From NCBI RefSeq assembly GCF_003255815.1, contig NC_037677.1, positions 110,374,936 through 110,438,935 of the forward strand: a DNA stretch of 64,000 bases. The letters are read 5' to 3'. Within the stretch, counting starts at the first letter, position 1. Each line of letters starts with the position of its first letter. Position numbers and translations under genes: made by a program. Source of the DNA: Theropithecus gelada. Lineage: Eukaryota; Chordata; Mammalia; Primates; Cercopithecidae. Below, in pieces: positions 12,033 through 24,000 of the stretch. The notes beneath the pieces were generated by a model that saw only the letters and a program-made list of their open reading frames with translations, was not told the DNA's origin and searched no databases.

Positions 12033-15000
12033 GAAAAAAGTTATGCCCATCCTAGTGAGCATGAAGTGGTTTCTTATTGTAATTTTGATCTACATTTCCT
12101 TAATGACTAAATGTGTTGCACAGCTTTCCTTGTGCTTATTGGCCATTTGCTTATTTTCTTTACAAGAATGTTCAAGTTCTTTGTTCACTTTTTAGTTGAG
12201 TTGTCTTTTGTATTGCATTGTAAGAGTTCCGTATGTATTCTGGATAGTAGGCCCTGGTCAGACATATGACTTTTGATATCTTATTCTGTAGGTAGTATTT
12301 TCACTTTCTTAATAATATCCTTTGATGCACAAAAGTTTTTAATTTTGATGAAGTCTAGTTTATCTATTTTTTGTTTGTTGCTTGTGCTTTTGGTATCATA
12401 TCTAAGAATACATTGTCAAATCCAAGATCATAAAAACTTACACCTATGTTTTCTACTAAAAGTTTTGTAGTTTTATCTCTCATGTTAAGGTCATTTATTT
12501 ATTTTGAGTTAACTTTATTATTTGGGATGACATAGGGGTCCAGCTTCATTCTTTTGCATGTGAATACTCAGTTGGCCCAGCACCATTTATTGAAAAGACT
12601 GTTCTCTCCCAATGGCCATGACCACTAATGTATGGGTTTGTTTCTGGACTCTCAATTCTATTCCATTGGCCTATGTATCTTATCTGTCCTTATACCAAAA
12701 CCACACTCTTGATTATTGTAGCTTTGTAGTAAGTTTTGAAATTGGGAAGTGTGTGTACCCTTTGTTCTTTTTCAAGATTATTTTGGATATTCAGGGCCCC
12801 TTGGTATTTTAGATGATTTTGAGGATTAGCTTTTCCAGTTTTACAAGAAAAAAAATGCCATTTGGATTTTAATAGAGATTGCATTGAATTTATAGATTGC
12901 TTTAGGTAGTATTTATATCTTAACAGAATTAAGTCTTCCAATTCATAAATATGGAGTGTTTTCCCAAAAATGTATGTCTTCTTTAATTTATTTCAGCAAT
13001 TTTTCTAGTTTGCAGTGTACCAGTGTTTTTATCTGCCTAAATTTATCCCTAGGTACTTTATTCTTTTGGATACTATTGTAAATGGAACTGTTTTCATAAT
13101 TTTATTTTTGGATTCTTTATTGCTGGTTCATAGAAATATAGCTAACTTTTGTCTGTTGTTCTTCAATACTGCTGAATTTGTTTATTAGCTCTAGTAGTTT
13201 TCATGGATTCTTTGGGATTTTTAACATATGAGATTATGTCACTTGCAAATAGAAATGATTTTACTTCATTCTTTTCAATTTGGATGTTTTATTTCTTTTT
13301 ACTTATTTTGGATGCATTTTTTAATGTTTTAAACAACAAGTTTGCTAAGAATTTTCAATCAAGAAGAGTAATGCTAGCCTCATAGAATGAGTTGAGAAAT
13401 ATTCCCTTCTCTTCAATTTTTTTGGGAGCCTTTGTGTAGAGTTGATTATTTCTTGCTTACATGTTTGATCAAAGTGAACAGTACAGCCACTTGGGCCTAA
13501 AGTTTTCCTTATGTGAAGAATTTTGAACTACAATTCCAATTTCTTTAATAGCTATAGGAGGCTATTCAGGTCATCTATTTCTTCAGTGACCTTTGTTGGT
13601 GTATTTCAAGGAATTTTTCAGTTTATCTAAGTTGCCAAATTTATTGGAATAAAGTTGTCCATAACATTTCTTTATTATCCTTTTAATATCAGTAGACTCT
13701 GTAGATATGCCCCCTGTCTCCTCCTAATATTGGCAAACTGTGTTTTCTCTTCAGTTTTTCTGGTCTATCTGCCTAGGTAGAGGTTTGTTAAGTTAATCCT
13801 TTTAATGGATTAACTTTGGTTTCATTGGTTGTCTCTGTTGTTTTTCTATGTTCTCTTTCATTGAATTCTACTTTTATCTTTATTATCTCGCTTCCTCTAT
13901 GTACTTTAGGTTTCTTTTCTTTTTTTTTTTTTTTTTTCCAGTTTCATGTTCAGTTTCAGGTGGAAGCTGAGGTAATTAATTTGAGACTTTTGTTCTTTTC
14001 AAACATGGCCATTTCTAACGAAGGCATTAAAAATTTTTCTCCCTAAGTACTGCTTTAGTGGCATCCACAAACTCTGATATCTTGTGTTTTAATTGTCATC
14101 CAGTATAAAAAACTCGCAAATTTATTTTTGGGATTTTTTAAATCTAGAGATTATTTATTTCAGGATCTTTTAAGAGGTCTTTCTGTTATTGATTTATAAT
14201 TTGATTTCCTGGCGCTCTGAAGACATGATTTATATGATTTGAGTGCTTTTTAATTTATTGAGACTTGTTTTATGGTCCAGAATATAATTTATATTAATAA
14301 ATGTTGCATGTGCCCTTGAGAAGAATGTATAATCTGTTGTCATTGAGTGGAGTGTTCTATAAATATCAATCAGGTAAAGTTGGTTGGTAGCGTTGTTCAA
14401 GCCTACTGTATTCTTGCGATTTTCTACAAAATAGAAGAGAAGGGAATATTTCTCAACTCATTCTATGAGGCCAGCATCACTCTTCTTGATTGAAATCTCT
14501 TAGTAAGCTTATTATTTAAAACATTAAAAATGCATCCAAAATTTAAAATATCTATTTTAGAACTATTTGTTCTATCATTTCTTGAGAGGGATATTGAAAT
14601 TTCTGACTATAATTGTGTATGTGTCCATTTATTCATGCTGTTCTATCAGTTTTTGCTTCATGTATTTTAAAGCTCTGTTATAGGGGCATATATGTTTAAA
14701 TTTTTATGTCCTCTTAGGATTAATTCATCCCTTAATTATTATGAAATGATATTCTTTGTCCTTGGTAATATTATTTTCTTTAAAATCTACGTTGATGTTA
14801 ATACAGGCACTCCAGCTTTCTTTGACTAGCGTTGGCATAGCATATCTTTTTTTCCAGTTATTTCCTTGTAACCTACTTGTATTTTCATCTTTAAAGTGTG
14901 TTTCTTACAGGCACCATAGAGTTGAGTCTTGCTTTTTTATCCAATCTGGTCATCTCTGTTTTTTAATTGAGGTGTTTAGACCATTTACATTTAACATGAT

Positions 15001-18000
15001 TATTGATATAGTCCAGTGTAAGTGTATCATATTATTATTTATTTTCTATTTGTCCTATTGGTTATTTATTCTCCCTTTCCCTTTTTCTGCCTTCTTTTGG
15101 AATAATCAAATTTTTTATGAATCCATTTTATCTCCTTTGTTGGCTTATTAGTCATTACTTTCTGTTTTGTTATTTTACTGATTGCTTGAGGGTTTACACA
15201 CATCACAGTCTAACTTCAAGTGATAGTATACCAATTCACATATAATAAAAGAACTTTACAAAAATGTATTTCCATTTTTCCCTATTGGCCTTTATGCTAC
15301 TGTTGGAATGCATTTTACTTGTACATATGCTATAATCTGCACAATACATTGGCATTATTTTTGTTTAAACAGTCAGTTGATGTTTCAGTGTTTTCAATAA
15401 CAAGAAAATAATTTCATACATTTACCTCAGTAGTTACCATTTCAGTGCTCTTTATTGCTTTGTTTAAATTCAGATTTTTATGTTATCATTTCCCTTCTTC
15501 CTGAAGGACTTCCCTTGATATTTTTATACTGCAAGCCTCCTAATGATGAATTATTTCAGCTTTTATATATCTAAAAAGTCTTTAAATTGCCTTCATTTTT
15601 AAAAGATAGTTTTGCTGAATATAGAATTTTTAAAGAGTATTTTTTCAGTACTTTAAATATAGTTTGTTTGTTTGTTTGTTTGTTTTGAGATGGAGTCTCA
15701 CTCTATCGCCCAGGCTGGAGCGCAGTGGCGCTATCTCGGCTCACTGCAACCTCTGCCTCCCAGGTTCAAGCCATTCTCCTGCCTCAGCCTCCCAGGTAGC
15801 TGGGACTACAGGCTTGCACCACTACGCCTGGCTAATTTTTGTATTTTTGTAGAGACACGGTTTTGCCATGTTGGCCAGGCTGGTCTCAAACTCCTGATCT
15901 CAGGAAATCCACTGCCTCAGCCTCCCTAAGTACTGGGATTACAGTCGTAAGCCGCCACATGCAACCCTTAAATATATTGTTTTACTTCTTCTTGTTTGCA
16001 TTTTTTTTTTTGGATGAGAAATCAGTATCTCTATTTCTTGTCTTTGTTCTGTATATAATAGGTCTTTTCTTCCTCTGGCTGCTTTTAAGATTTTTTTTTC
16101 TTTATTGCTGGTTTTGAACAATTCAGTTATGACATGCCTTGATGTACTTTTCTTTGTGTATCTTGTGCTGAGCTTCATTGAACTGCTTGGATCTCTGGGA
16201 TTATAGTTTTAGGTTTATAAAATTGTTAGCATTATTGCTTCAGATATTTTTTATTTCTTCCTCTGTCACTTCAGGGACGCCTATTACTTGTATACTAGGC
16301 TACTTGAAATTGTCCACTGTGTACTGGTGCTCTTTTCGAGTTTTTACATTATGTTCTAACTCTTTGCTTATGTTGTTAGTTACAATTGCCATGCCTTTAA
16401 GTGCACTAATCTTTTCTTGTCCAATATTTAATCTGCTCTTACTCCCATCCAGTGTTGTTGCTGTTTTTTTGAGACATTGTAACTTTCATCTTTAAAATTT
16501 CACTTTGGGTGTTCTTTATATCTTTTATATCTCTCCCTAACTTCTTGAAAACACTGACAATAACTGCTTTAATTGCTTTCTCTGCCAATTCTAACATCTG
16601 TGTCAGTTCTAGGCCTGTTTTTATTGATTGACTTTTCCCTCATTATTGATCATGTTTTCCTTCCTCTTTGTATGCCTGGTAAACTTTGATTGACTGCCAA
16701 ACATGGCAAATTTTACCTTGTTGGGTCCTGAATATCTTTGTATTCCTATGAATCTTGAGCTTTGTTCTGGGATGCAGTTAAATTTTTTGGAAACAACTTT
16801 CTTCTAAGTCTTCTATGATTTGTTAGGTGGGTTTGGAGCAGTGCTCAGTGTAGAGCTAGTAATTAGTATACAGCTAATTATTCCTCACACTGAGGCAAGA
16901 CATTCCTGAGTACTCTATCCAATGCCCTGTAAATTACAAGTTTTTCCAGTCTGGCTGGAGGTAACAGGCACTTTTTCTGAGCCTCTGATTTTTTTAATGG
17001 TTCTTTCTCTGGCCTCAGGTAGTTTCAGCACCCACATGTGTTAATCAACACTCTTGAATACTTAGGGAGACAGTATATATTGCCCTTTGGCTTAGCAGAC
17101 AAAAGCAAAACAACTCACTATTGAAAATGGTGTGGCAGAAGTGATTAAATAAAGAAGTTTCTACAATGTTCACTGCTTCTCTGTGAGTGATGAAATTATA
17201 GGCAGTTTTAATATTTTCTATATTTTCTAAAATGTCTACAATAAATATGTATTACATTCACTATTTAGAAAAACACAATTAATGTTGTTAAACACGATGT
17301 TGTTATTTTTGTTTTTTTTGTTTTGGGTTTGTTTTTGTTTTAGCTTGGATTTGCTTTCACATCCAGGCTATAGGTTTAGTTTGTCCTCAGTTTTGGAAAG
17401 GGCAGTCTTTACTAAAAAATTAGAGCTTCTTTATTAAGTGAAAACAGACTCAAGATTTGGTAATACAGCTGCTGGGGCTATGAGGATAGCATCCAGTAAT
17501 TCTGGGGAGGTGGCTGTGTTTACCTTCCCTCCTTTCCCAACTTCTGCAGAGCTCTACCTGTCCCCCTTCCCCAAATAGTTTTTGCCACATCATTTTTAAC
17601 AGCAGGTGCTTTTGATTTTGTTTGCTAAGCCAAAGGGCAATGCAAAATTATCATGCTTCTGCAATGGAACTAAGAGCCAAATCTTCGCTCACACGTAGAG
17701 AGCCAACGATGTACTCTAGAAACAGAAAGCCAGACAGGTGTGAGCTGAATTAACATGCTTTCAAATGTTGTTTGAATGAAGGTCTTGGCTGTGGAGGAAT
17801 AAGAATCACACATTTGGTCCTTTGTTTTCTTGGGTTATTATAGGTGTTCTTTTCCATAACTACTGAATAATCTGAAGGTCTTTCCAGAGATAAATAGTGT
17901 TTTCCAACTGAGGCAGTTCTTTTCAGAAATGTATGAGGAACAAACTGAGTTCTGTTCACTTTCATTAGGCAAACAATTTACATTTTCTTATGAAAATGAA

Positions 18001-21000
18001 GTCTGCAAACAAGATTACTTTATTAAATCACCACCTTCTCAGCTGTTCTTCTCTGTGGTAAGTATTTGATATGATTTAACAAGCCTCCCACCAGCCTCAT
18101 GAGCATTTTTAAAAATCCTTTCTTTTCCACTGAGATTTAACTAAGACATAAAATCTTTCTATTTTTCAGACCTCTTGGAAAAAGCGGTTTTTCATCCTGT
18201 CAAGGACTGGGGAAAAGAGCTTTAGTCTTTCTTATTACAAAGACCATCATCACCGAGGGTCCATTGAAATTGATCAGTGTGTATCCAAGCAAGAAAACTT
18301 TTATAACAACAAATACTATAAAGTCAAACAGTAACAACTTGCATGCAAATTGAAATTTACATAATTGACCAAAGGAACCAAAGGCTTCAAGCTTATTATA
18401 ATATTTGTGACTGAATAGGAGCTAAAATAGTGAGCACTTTAAGTAAAAGATAGTTGAATATTTGTTTCATATTGTATGTCATACTTGATAAGTCTTTAAT
18501 TAACAGGCATTCCGTTAGGGAGTTTGATTCACGTAATTTGTGGATGAGAGGGAGCGGATGAAATTTTCATTTTATAAAGTTAAGATAGAGTTTTTAAAAA
18601 TATTTAGATCAGCTTTTTTTGGTCTTCTCTTTAATAAATTGTGCACCCAAAAATTAAAAAAGATAATTTGTGGAATCAAGAATCCAATTAAAATAGAAAT
18701 TTTTGAATCTTAGGCTAAACCAAATAATTTCAATTATTAATTAACCAGATCAAAAATCCAAACTTATCTTCTAAAATTATTGGACAATCTTCAAAACATG
18801 GATCCAGCACATCTAAAGTTTTATTCCATTTGAATCCCAATATAAAATATTAGTCAGTTTTCTATTTCTGTATTTACCTTGGTTTAATACTTTGTGTCAA
18901 TATCTAACAGAAATTCCAGTGTAGAAGTTGGCATAAGTAACCAGGAAAAGATGCAATCTGTGCAGAAGATGTTTAAATGCCACCCTGATGAGGTCATGTC
19001 CATCAGAACCACTAACAGGGAATACTTCCTCATCGGCCATGACAGGTGAGAGAAGTAAGATAACGCATAATGTCTACTGCATGCAAAACAAAAACAAACC
19101 AAAAAACAAAACATTTTATACCAATAAACAGTTTCTGAACCCATGCTACAACCTCAGATGCCATCTTGGCAATCTTTGCTATTTGTTAAAATATCTTGAA
19201 AAGTTACTGAGCTAGTTTCCTAGGGCTGCTGTAACAAAGTACCTCATCCTGGGTAACTTTGAACAACAGAAATGTATTGTCTCGCTGTTCCAGGGGCTAG
19301 GAGTCTGAAATCAAGGTATTGGTAGAGCCATGCTCTCTCTGACGACTCCAGGGAAGGATCTATTCCAGGGGCCTCTCCTAACTCTTGGTAGTTCCCTTGG
19401 CTTGTGGCAACATAACTCCAGTCTTCACATGGTGTTCTCCCTGTGTGCATAGCTCTGTGTCCAAATTTCCCCTTTTTATAAGACCATCAGTAATATTGGA
19501 TTAGGAACCCACTCTATTCCAGTATGACCTCATCTTGACCAATTACATCTGCAACAACCCTCTTTCCAAATAAGGTCACATTCTGAGGTATTGGGATATA
19601 GAACTGAAACACACAAATTGGGTGGGGAGCGTGCATTTCAACCAATAACAGTCACCATCACCCCAGAAGCATTCCATGTAAAAGAACCCAATACAGAAAC
19701 ATCTACCAAGCTACATATATTAGGGAGGAACTAAGCTTGCCCCCAAAGGAGTCTGAAGTTTTTAAGAGGGGCTTCTGCTCCTAGCTAAGGTGCCTAGTGG
19801 ACTCTTCATGGATGATTATCTGCCTGAGGGAGAGGCAAAGCTGGTGTGGGGGAGACTGTGCAGAGGAGGTGGACAGTGCCAAAGGCAACATATGAAAAAC
19901 CCTGATCTGTTTCAGATTGACCAAAGCTTTCTTCTAAGTTGTCCTGTGAGTCCATAGAAAAGATGTGATTATACAAATTCATTCAAGCACATTCTTCATC
20001 AACATGTGCACTTTCTAAGGGAAGGCCCACCTGCATAGTTACACAAAAATGGCACTGACAGGTTAGGGGGCTGGCTTGAGAACATAAAGGAAATCAGTGT
20101 CAAAGCCGAAAGCCCCAAACCCTGTGATTACTACTATTATTTTCTACTTTTCTTCCCTTTCTCTGAGCTTTCTTTGCAGAGGGGGCTGAGCATTAATTCT
20201 AGTGTGCAAATGTGGAGGTGGCGAGGGCATTTAAACTACTTAGGAAAAATTCTTACTTCGCTGGTACCTGCTCTCACCGCCGTTCTAACCTTCATAAAAG
20301 AATCCTTCTCTGGTTCAAAAGAAGTACAAGCACTATTGTTGCCACATGCCAGCTGAAAGTTTATTCCTATCAACAGGGAGAAGATTAAAGACTGGGTCTC
20401 CTTCATGTCATCATTTCTCCAGGATATAAAAGCAACACATCAGAACACAGAGGTGACTCCATATCACTAACAAAATAACAGGGCACCTGAATACAACCCT
20501 CTTTCAATAGAAAACAATGGTAGCTTTCCTTTGCCTCCTTAGCAACTGGCGTTAATACAAGGAATAAATAAGTGAGAAAATGTACATCCTTATTACTTTT
20601 TATGATTAACAATAGAAAAAAATTCTTCTGTATTTTGTGAGAGAGCTAAAATACAGACACTTCAGACTTTTATTATTGTGGTAGAGGGAGGAAAAGTTAA
20701 CCGTGGCATTTTTAAGTAGTAGCTAGAACATAGTATTTTCCATCATTGTTATTCAAGGTGCATGACAAGCTCCCTTTTGAATGATTAAGTCTAGGGCAGG
20801 TTCTATAAAAATGTTTTTCATGTATCTTGCATTTTTAATATAACGTATCTTTCATGTACGTGCTTAGTAGTTTTACATTTTAAATTTATTTCAAAAGGGC
20901 CTCTGCTAATGTTCCCAAGTCCTTTCTCAGGGCAGACTTTTATAGATGGAACTTTGGCCCCTAGGTATCTTTTTTGACATATTTTCTAGGTTGTTGCATG

Positions 21001-24000
21001 CTTACAGCAAAAGCCAAAGAGAAGGAGAAATCAAGGCATGTCTTCAAGTAGACTGAAATGATTAGAGCAAAGGGAACTAGGGCAGAGGGCATCAGAAAGA
21101 GACACAGTTGAGAAGACAGGTGGAGGGAAACGCTGGCCATCTCTGAGGGTCATGCTAAATGTCCTCAAGGGTTTAGAAACAGGAGAGAGACAAGTTCGGC
21201 TCTTTTCTTGGTGAGATAATGCTGGCAGGCCAGTGGCATGAATGTTAGATCACTGTGGGGAAAGACGGGAGGCAAGGAGCACAGTAGAGAGACTGCTGTT
21301 TCATTCCAGACGGAGATCAACCGTGCCCTGACTGATTCCTTTTTTGTGAGCAGGAGGAACTCTCATTGGGTAATAAAAGAACCCTCTTCTACCCCAGCCC
21401 TCTCCTTGGCCCTCCCAGCACATTGGAGGCTGTTGGTTCCAGCTCACCAAGAAGTGGTCTCCAGGACACGGTAATGGGGCTCACTTCTTTCTCAGGACAG
21501 CACACCTGGGAGTCAGCTAATGCTTAAAAATCTTACCAATTAGCAATTGAATTTAACCATGCCCACCTTCCTCAAAGCCCGATGCACTATAAGAATGATT
21601 CTTAGCCCTGATGTTTATCCCATACCACAGATGAGCCTCACTCAGGGCTTGCCCTGAATACGTCTCAGTGTATTCATTGATTTTGGATGCTCTTGATATG
21701 CTTTGGGTATGCTAGTGTAAGGCCCTTTGCTAAACCAAAACCTGGCCGGCGACTTCTTCCTTTCTTTCACACAGAGGGCACAGATCCCTCTGCCAAAAGA
21801 TTTCCCAGACACCACCTGTTTTCTGCCCATTCTGTCTGTATTCCTCAGGCAAAGGCCAAGTTTCTTGTTAATTTCCTCCCTTTACCTTAATCAATCTTGC
21901 TTCTCATTCATTATAGCTGTCTATCACTTCATCCTCATTTCTAATGAAATCCATTTGAAGACATAAAATATAATGTAACCTGCCTCTTGAAAGCGACTTG
22001 TAATTGGACCTTCAGCTTTCTTGGATTTGCAATGTTCCCAACTTGGGATATTAGTCATAAACATGCTGAGTGGTTTTGTCCTCTGGCACAGATACTGTTT
22101 TGTCTCTTAAAGACTTATCCATTGACTTTGCCCTGTCCATGTATACCAAGTACATCTAATGAGTCCTAGCCCCTTATTTTATCTAGTTGGTAGCTCTCCA
22201 ACTATTTTGAAAGCTTTTTGTAGCATATCAAATTCACCATGCCAAACACCTCACCTCAGTTCTTCATTTAGTGAGTAGAAACGGTGGTATGCAGCAGTTA
22301 GGAAGCTTCACCCTTTTCTGTAAGCACCTCTTGCTGTTCACTCATGATATCTCCTTTCCCCTAGAGATAACATTATTTGTCATCTTGCCTTTTCACACTA
22401 TAGATCCAGTGATTTTTAAACCAGCTCGAGTTAATAGTACTATTTGCCTTGCTGGGTGATGGTGGTGGTGGTGGTTAAATTAAGTGGATTTCCTTTACCC
22501 CCAACTCAGCATAATCTGGCTCCATGAGCTTGGAGCCTAAAACATGGACAGAACTTAAACATACCTATATTTAAAAACTTGACCTTTTGGCCGGGCGCAG
22601 TGGCTCAAGCCTGTAATCCCAGCACTTTGGGAGGCCAAGACGGGCGGATCACGAGGTCAGGAGATCGAGACCATCCTGGCGAACACAGTGAAACCCCGTC
22701 TCTACTAAAAAAATACAAAAAACTAGCCGGGTGAGGTGGTGGGCGCCTGTAGTCCCAGCTACTCAGGAGGCTGAGGCAGGAGAATGGCTTAAACCTGGGA
22801 GGCGGAGCTTGCAGTGAGCTGAGATCTGGCCACAGCACTCCAGCCTGGGCGACAGAGGGAGACTCCATCTCAACAAACAAACAAAAAAAACAACAACAAC
22901 AACAAAAAAAAACTTGACTTTTTTCCTAGAGAACATTCAGGGTCTTTTCCAAACCCCCTGCTCTGAGGCATTGTTCTTGGAATTTTTCTGCCACGTGAAG
23001 AAGCTACTTTAGTAGAATATTGTGTATCTATGGGGAAGGGGAGGCAATAGTGGTTGAATCTAGATGGAAACCTATAATTCATACTATCACATGATCAACA
23101 CAACCAAATTCCGTTGCCATGGAAACAATAGAAGTGTGTGAACAGAACACAAAAGAAAAATATGGAGCAGGAACAGGAAAGGTGCAGCACCTTGATTCTG
23201 GGTTAATTACATTCTCAGATGGTATTGGATGATAACAGGAAAAAGATGAGGGTGGCAACTCCAGAGCTTAGTGACTTAGAATACCACCCACAGGGCCGGT
23301 CATGGTGGCTCACGCCTATAATCTCAGCACTTTGGGAGGCCGAGACAGGTGGATCACAAGGTCAGGAGTTTGACACCAGCCTGGCCAATATGGTGAAACC
23401 CCATCTCTACTAAAAAATATACAAAAATTAGCCATGCATGGTGGTGCGTGCCTGTATTCCCAGCTACTCAGGTGGCTGAGGCAGGAGAATCACTTGAACC
23501 AGGAGGTGGAGGTTGCAGTGAGCCGAGATTGCGCCACTGCATTGCATTCCAGCCTGGGTGACAGAGTAAGACTCTGTCTCAAAAAAAAAAAAAAAAAAGA
23601 ATACCACCCACAGGAGAAAACCACTTGTTCTGAGTGACTGTTCCAAATGGTAGAGAAAAAAAAGCCTGAGTGCTATGCTTATATTTTTTCATCCTCAGTG
23701 GTGACCCAGACTCAAGAGGCAAGTTGAAGTTGTGTGAGCTTCCAGATGTAACCTTGGAAGACCCTCTGGTCTTTTTTAACCCAACTAATTTATTATGGGT
23801 TTTCCAGAATGCATGTGATTTAATTCTATCTCTTGCAAAGAAAAAGCAAAGCATTTTTATCTCTTTTCTTCAGCATTTAATGGAAAAAAGTTCTCCAGGA
23901 TTTAGGCAAGCTCATCTACAAGATTTATCAGAAACCACTCAAGATGTGAAGGAAGAGAATTATTATCTTACTCCTCGAAGTGTTCTTTTAGAGGTAACCC

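Larger units (their letters stand above)
11020..17100 (-). mobile_element. Long antisense L1M element
   Basis: About 6 kb reads as L1 backwards. The 3' end is at the left ('cactcagcatgacattttt', 'gggtatatgcctaagagtag'). ORF2-derived sequence runs through 12050-15100 ('catttattgaaaagactg', 'ggcctatgtatcttatc'). A 5'-part sequence follows at 15200-17080 ('ttgagctttgttctggga', 'cctcaggtagtttcagcac'). All frames are broken. Two Alus and an inverted duplicate (14428-14542) interrupt it. The right part may belong to a second, related element. Confidence 0.75.

Noticed and set aside
13816..16495. Several 60-131 codon open frames, rich in Phe and Leu
   Set aside because: They are antisense reads of a decayed L1 and carry the T-rich bias of that strand.
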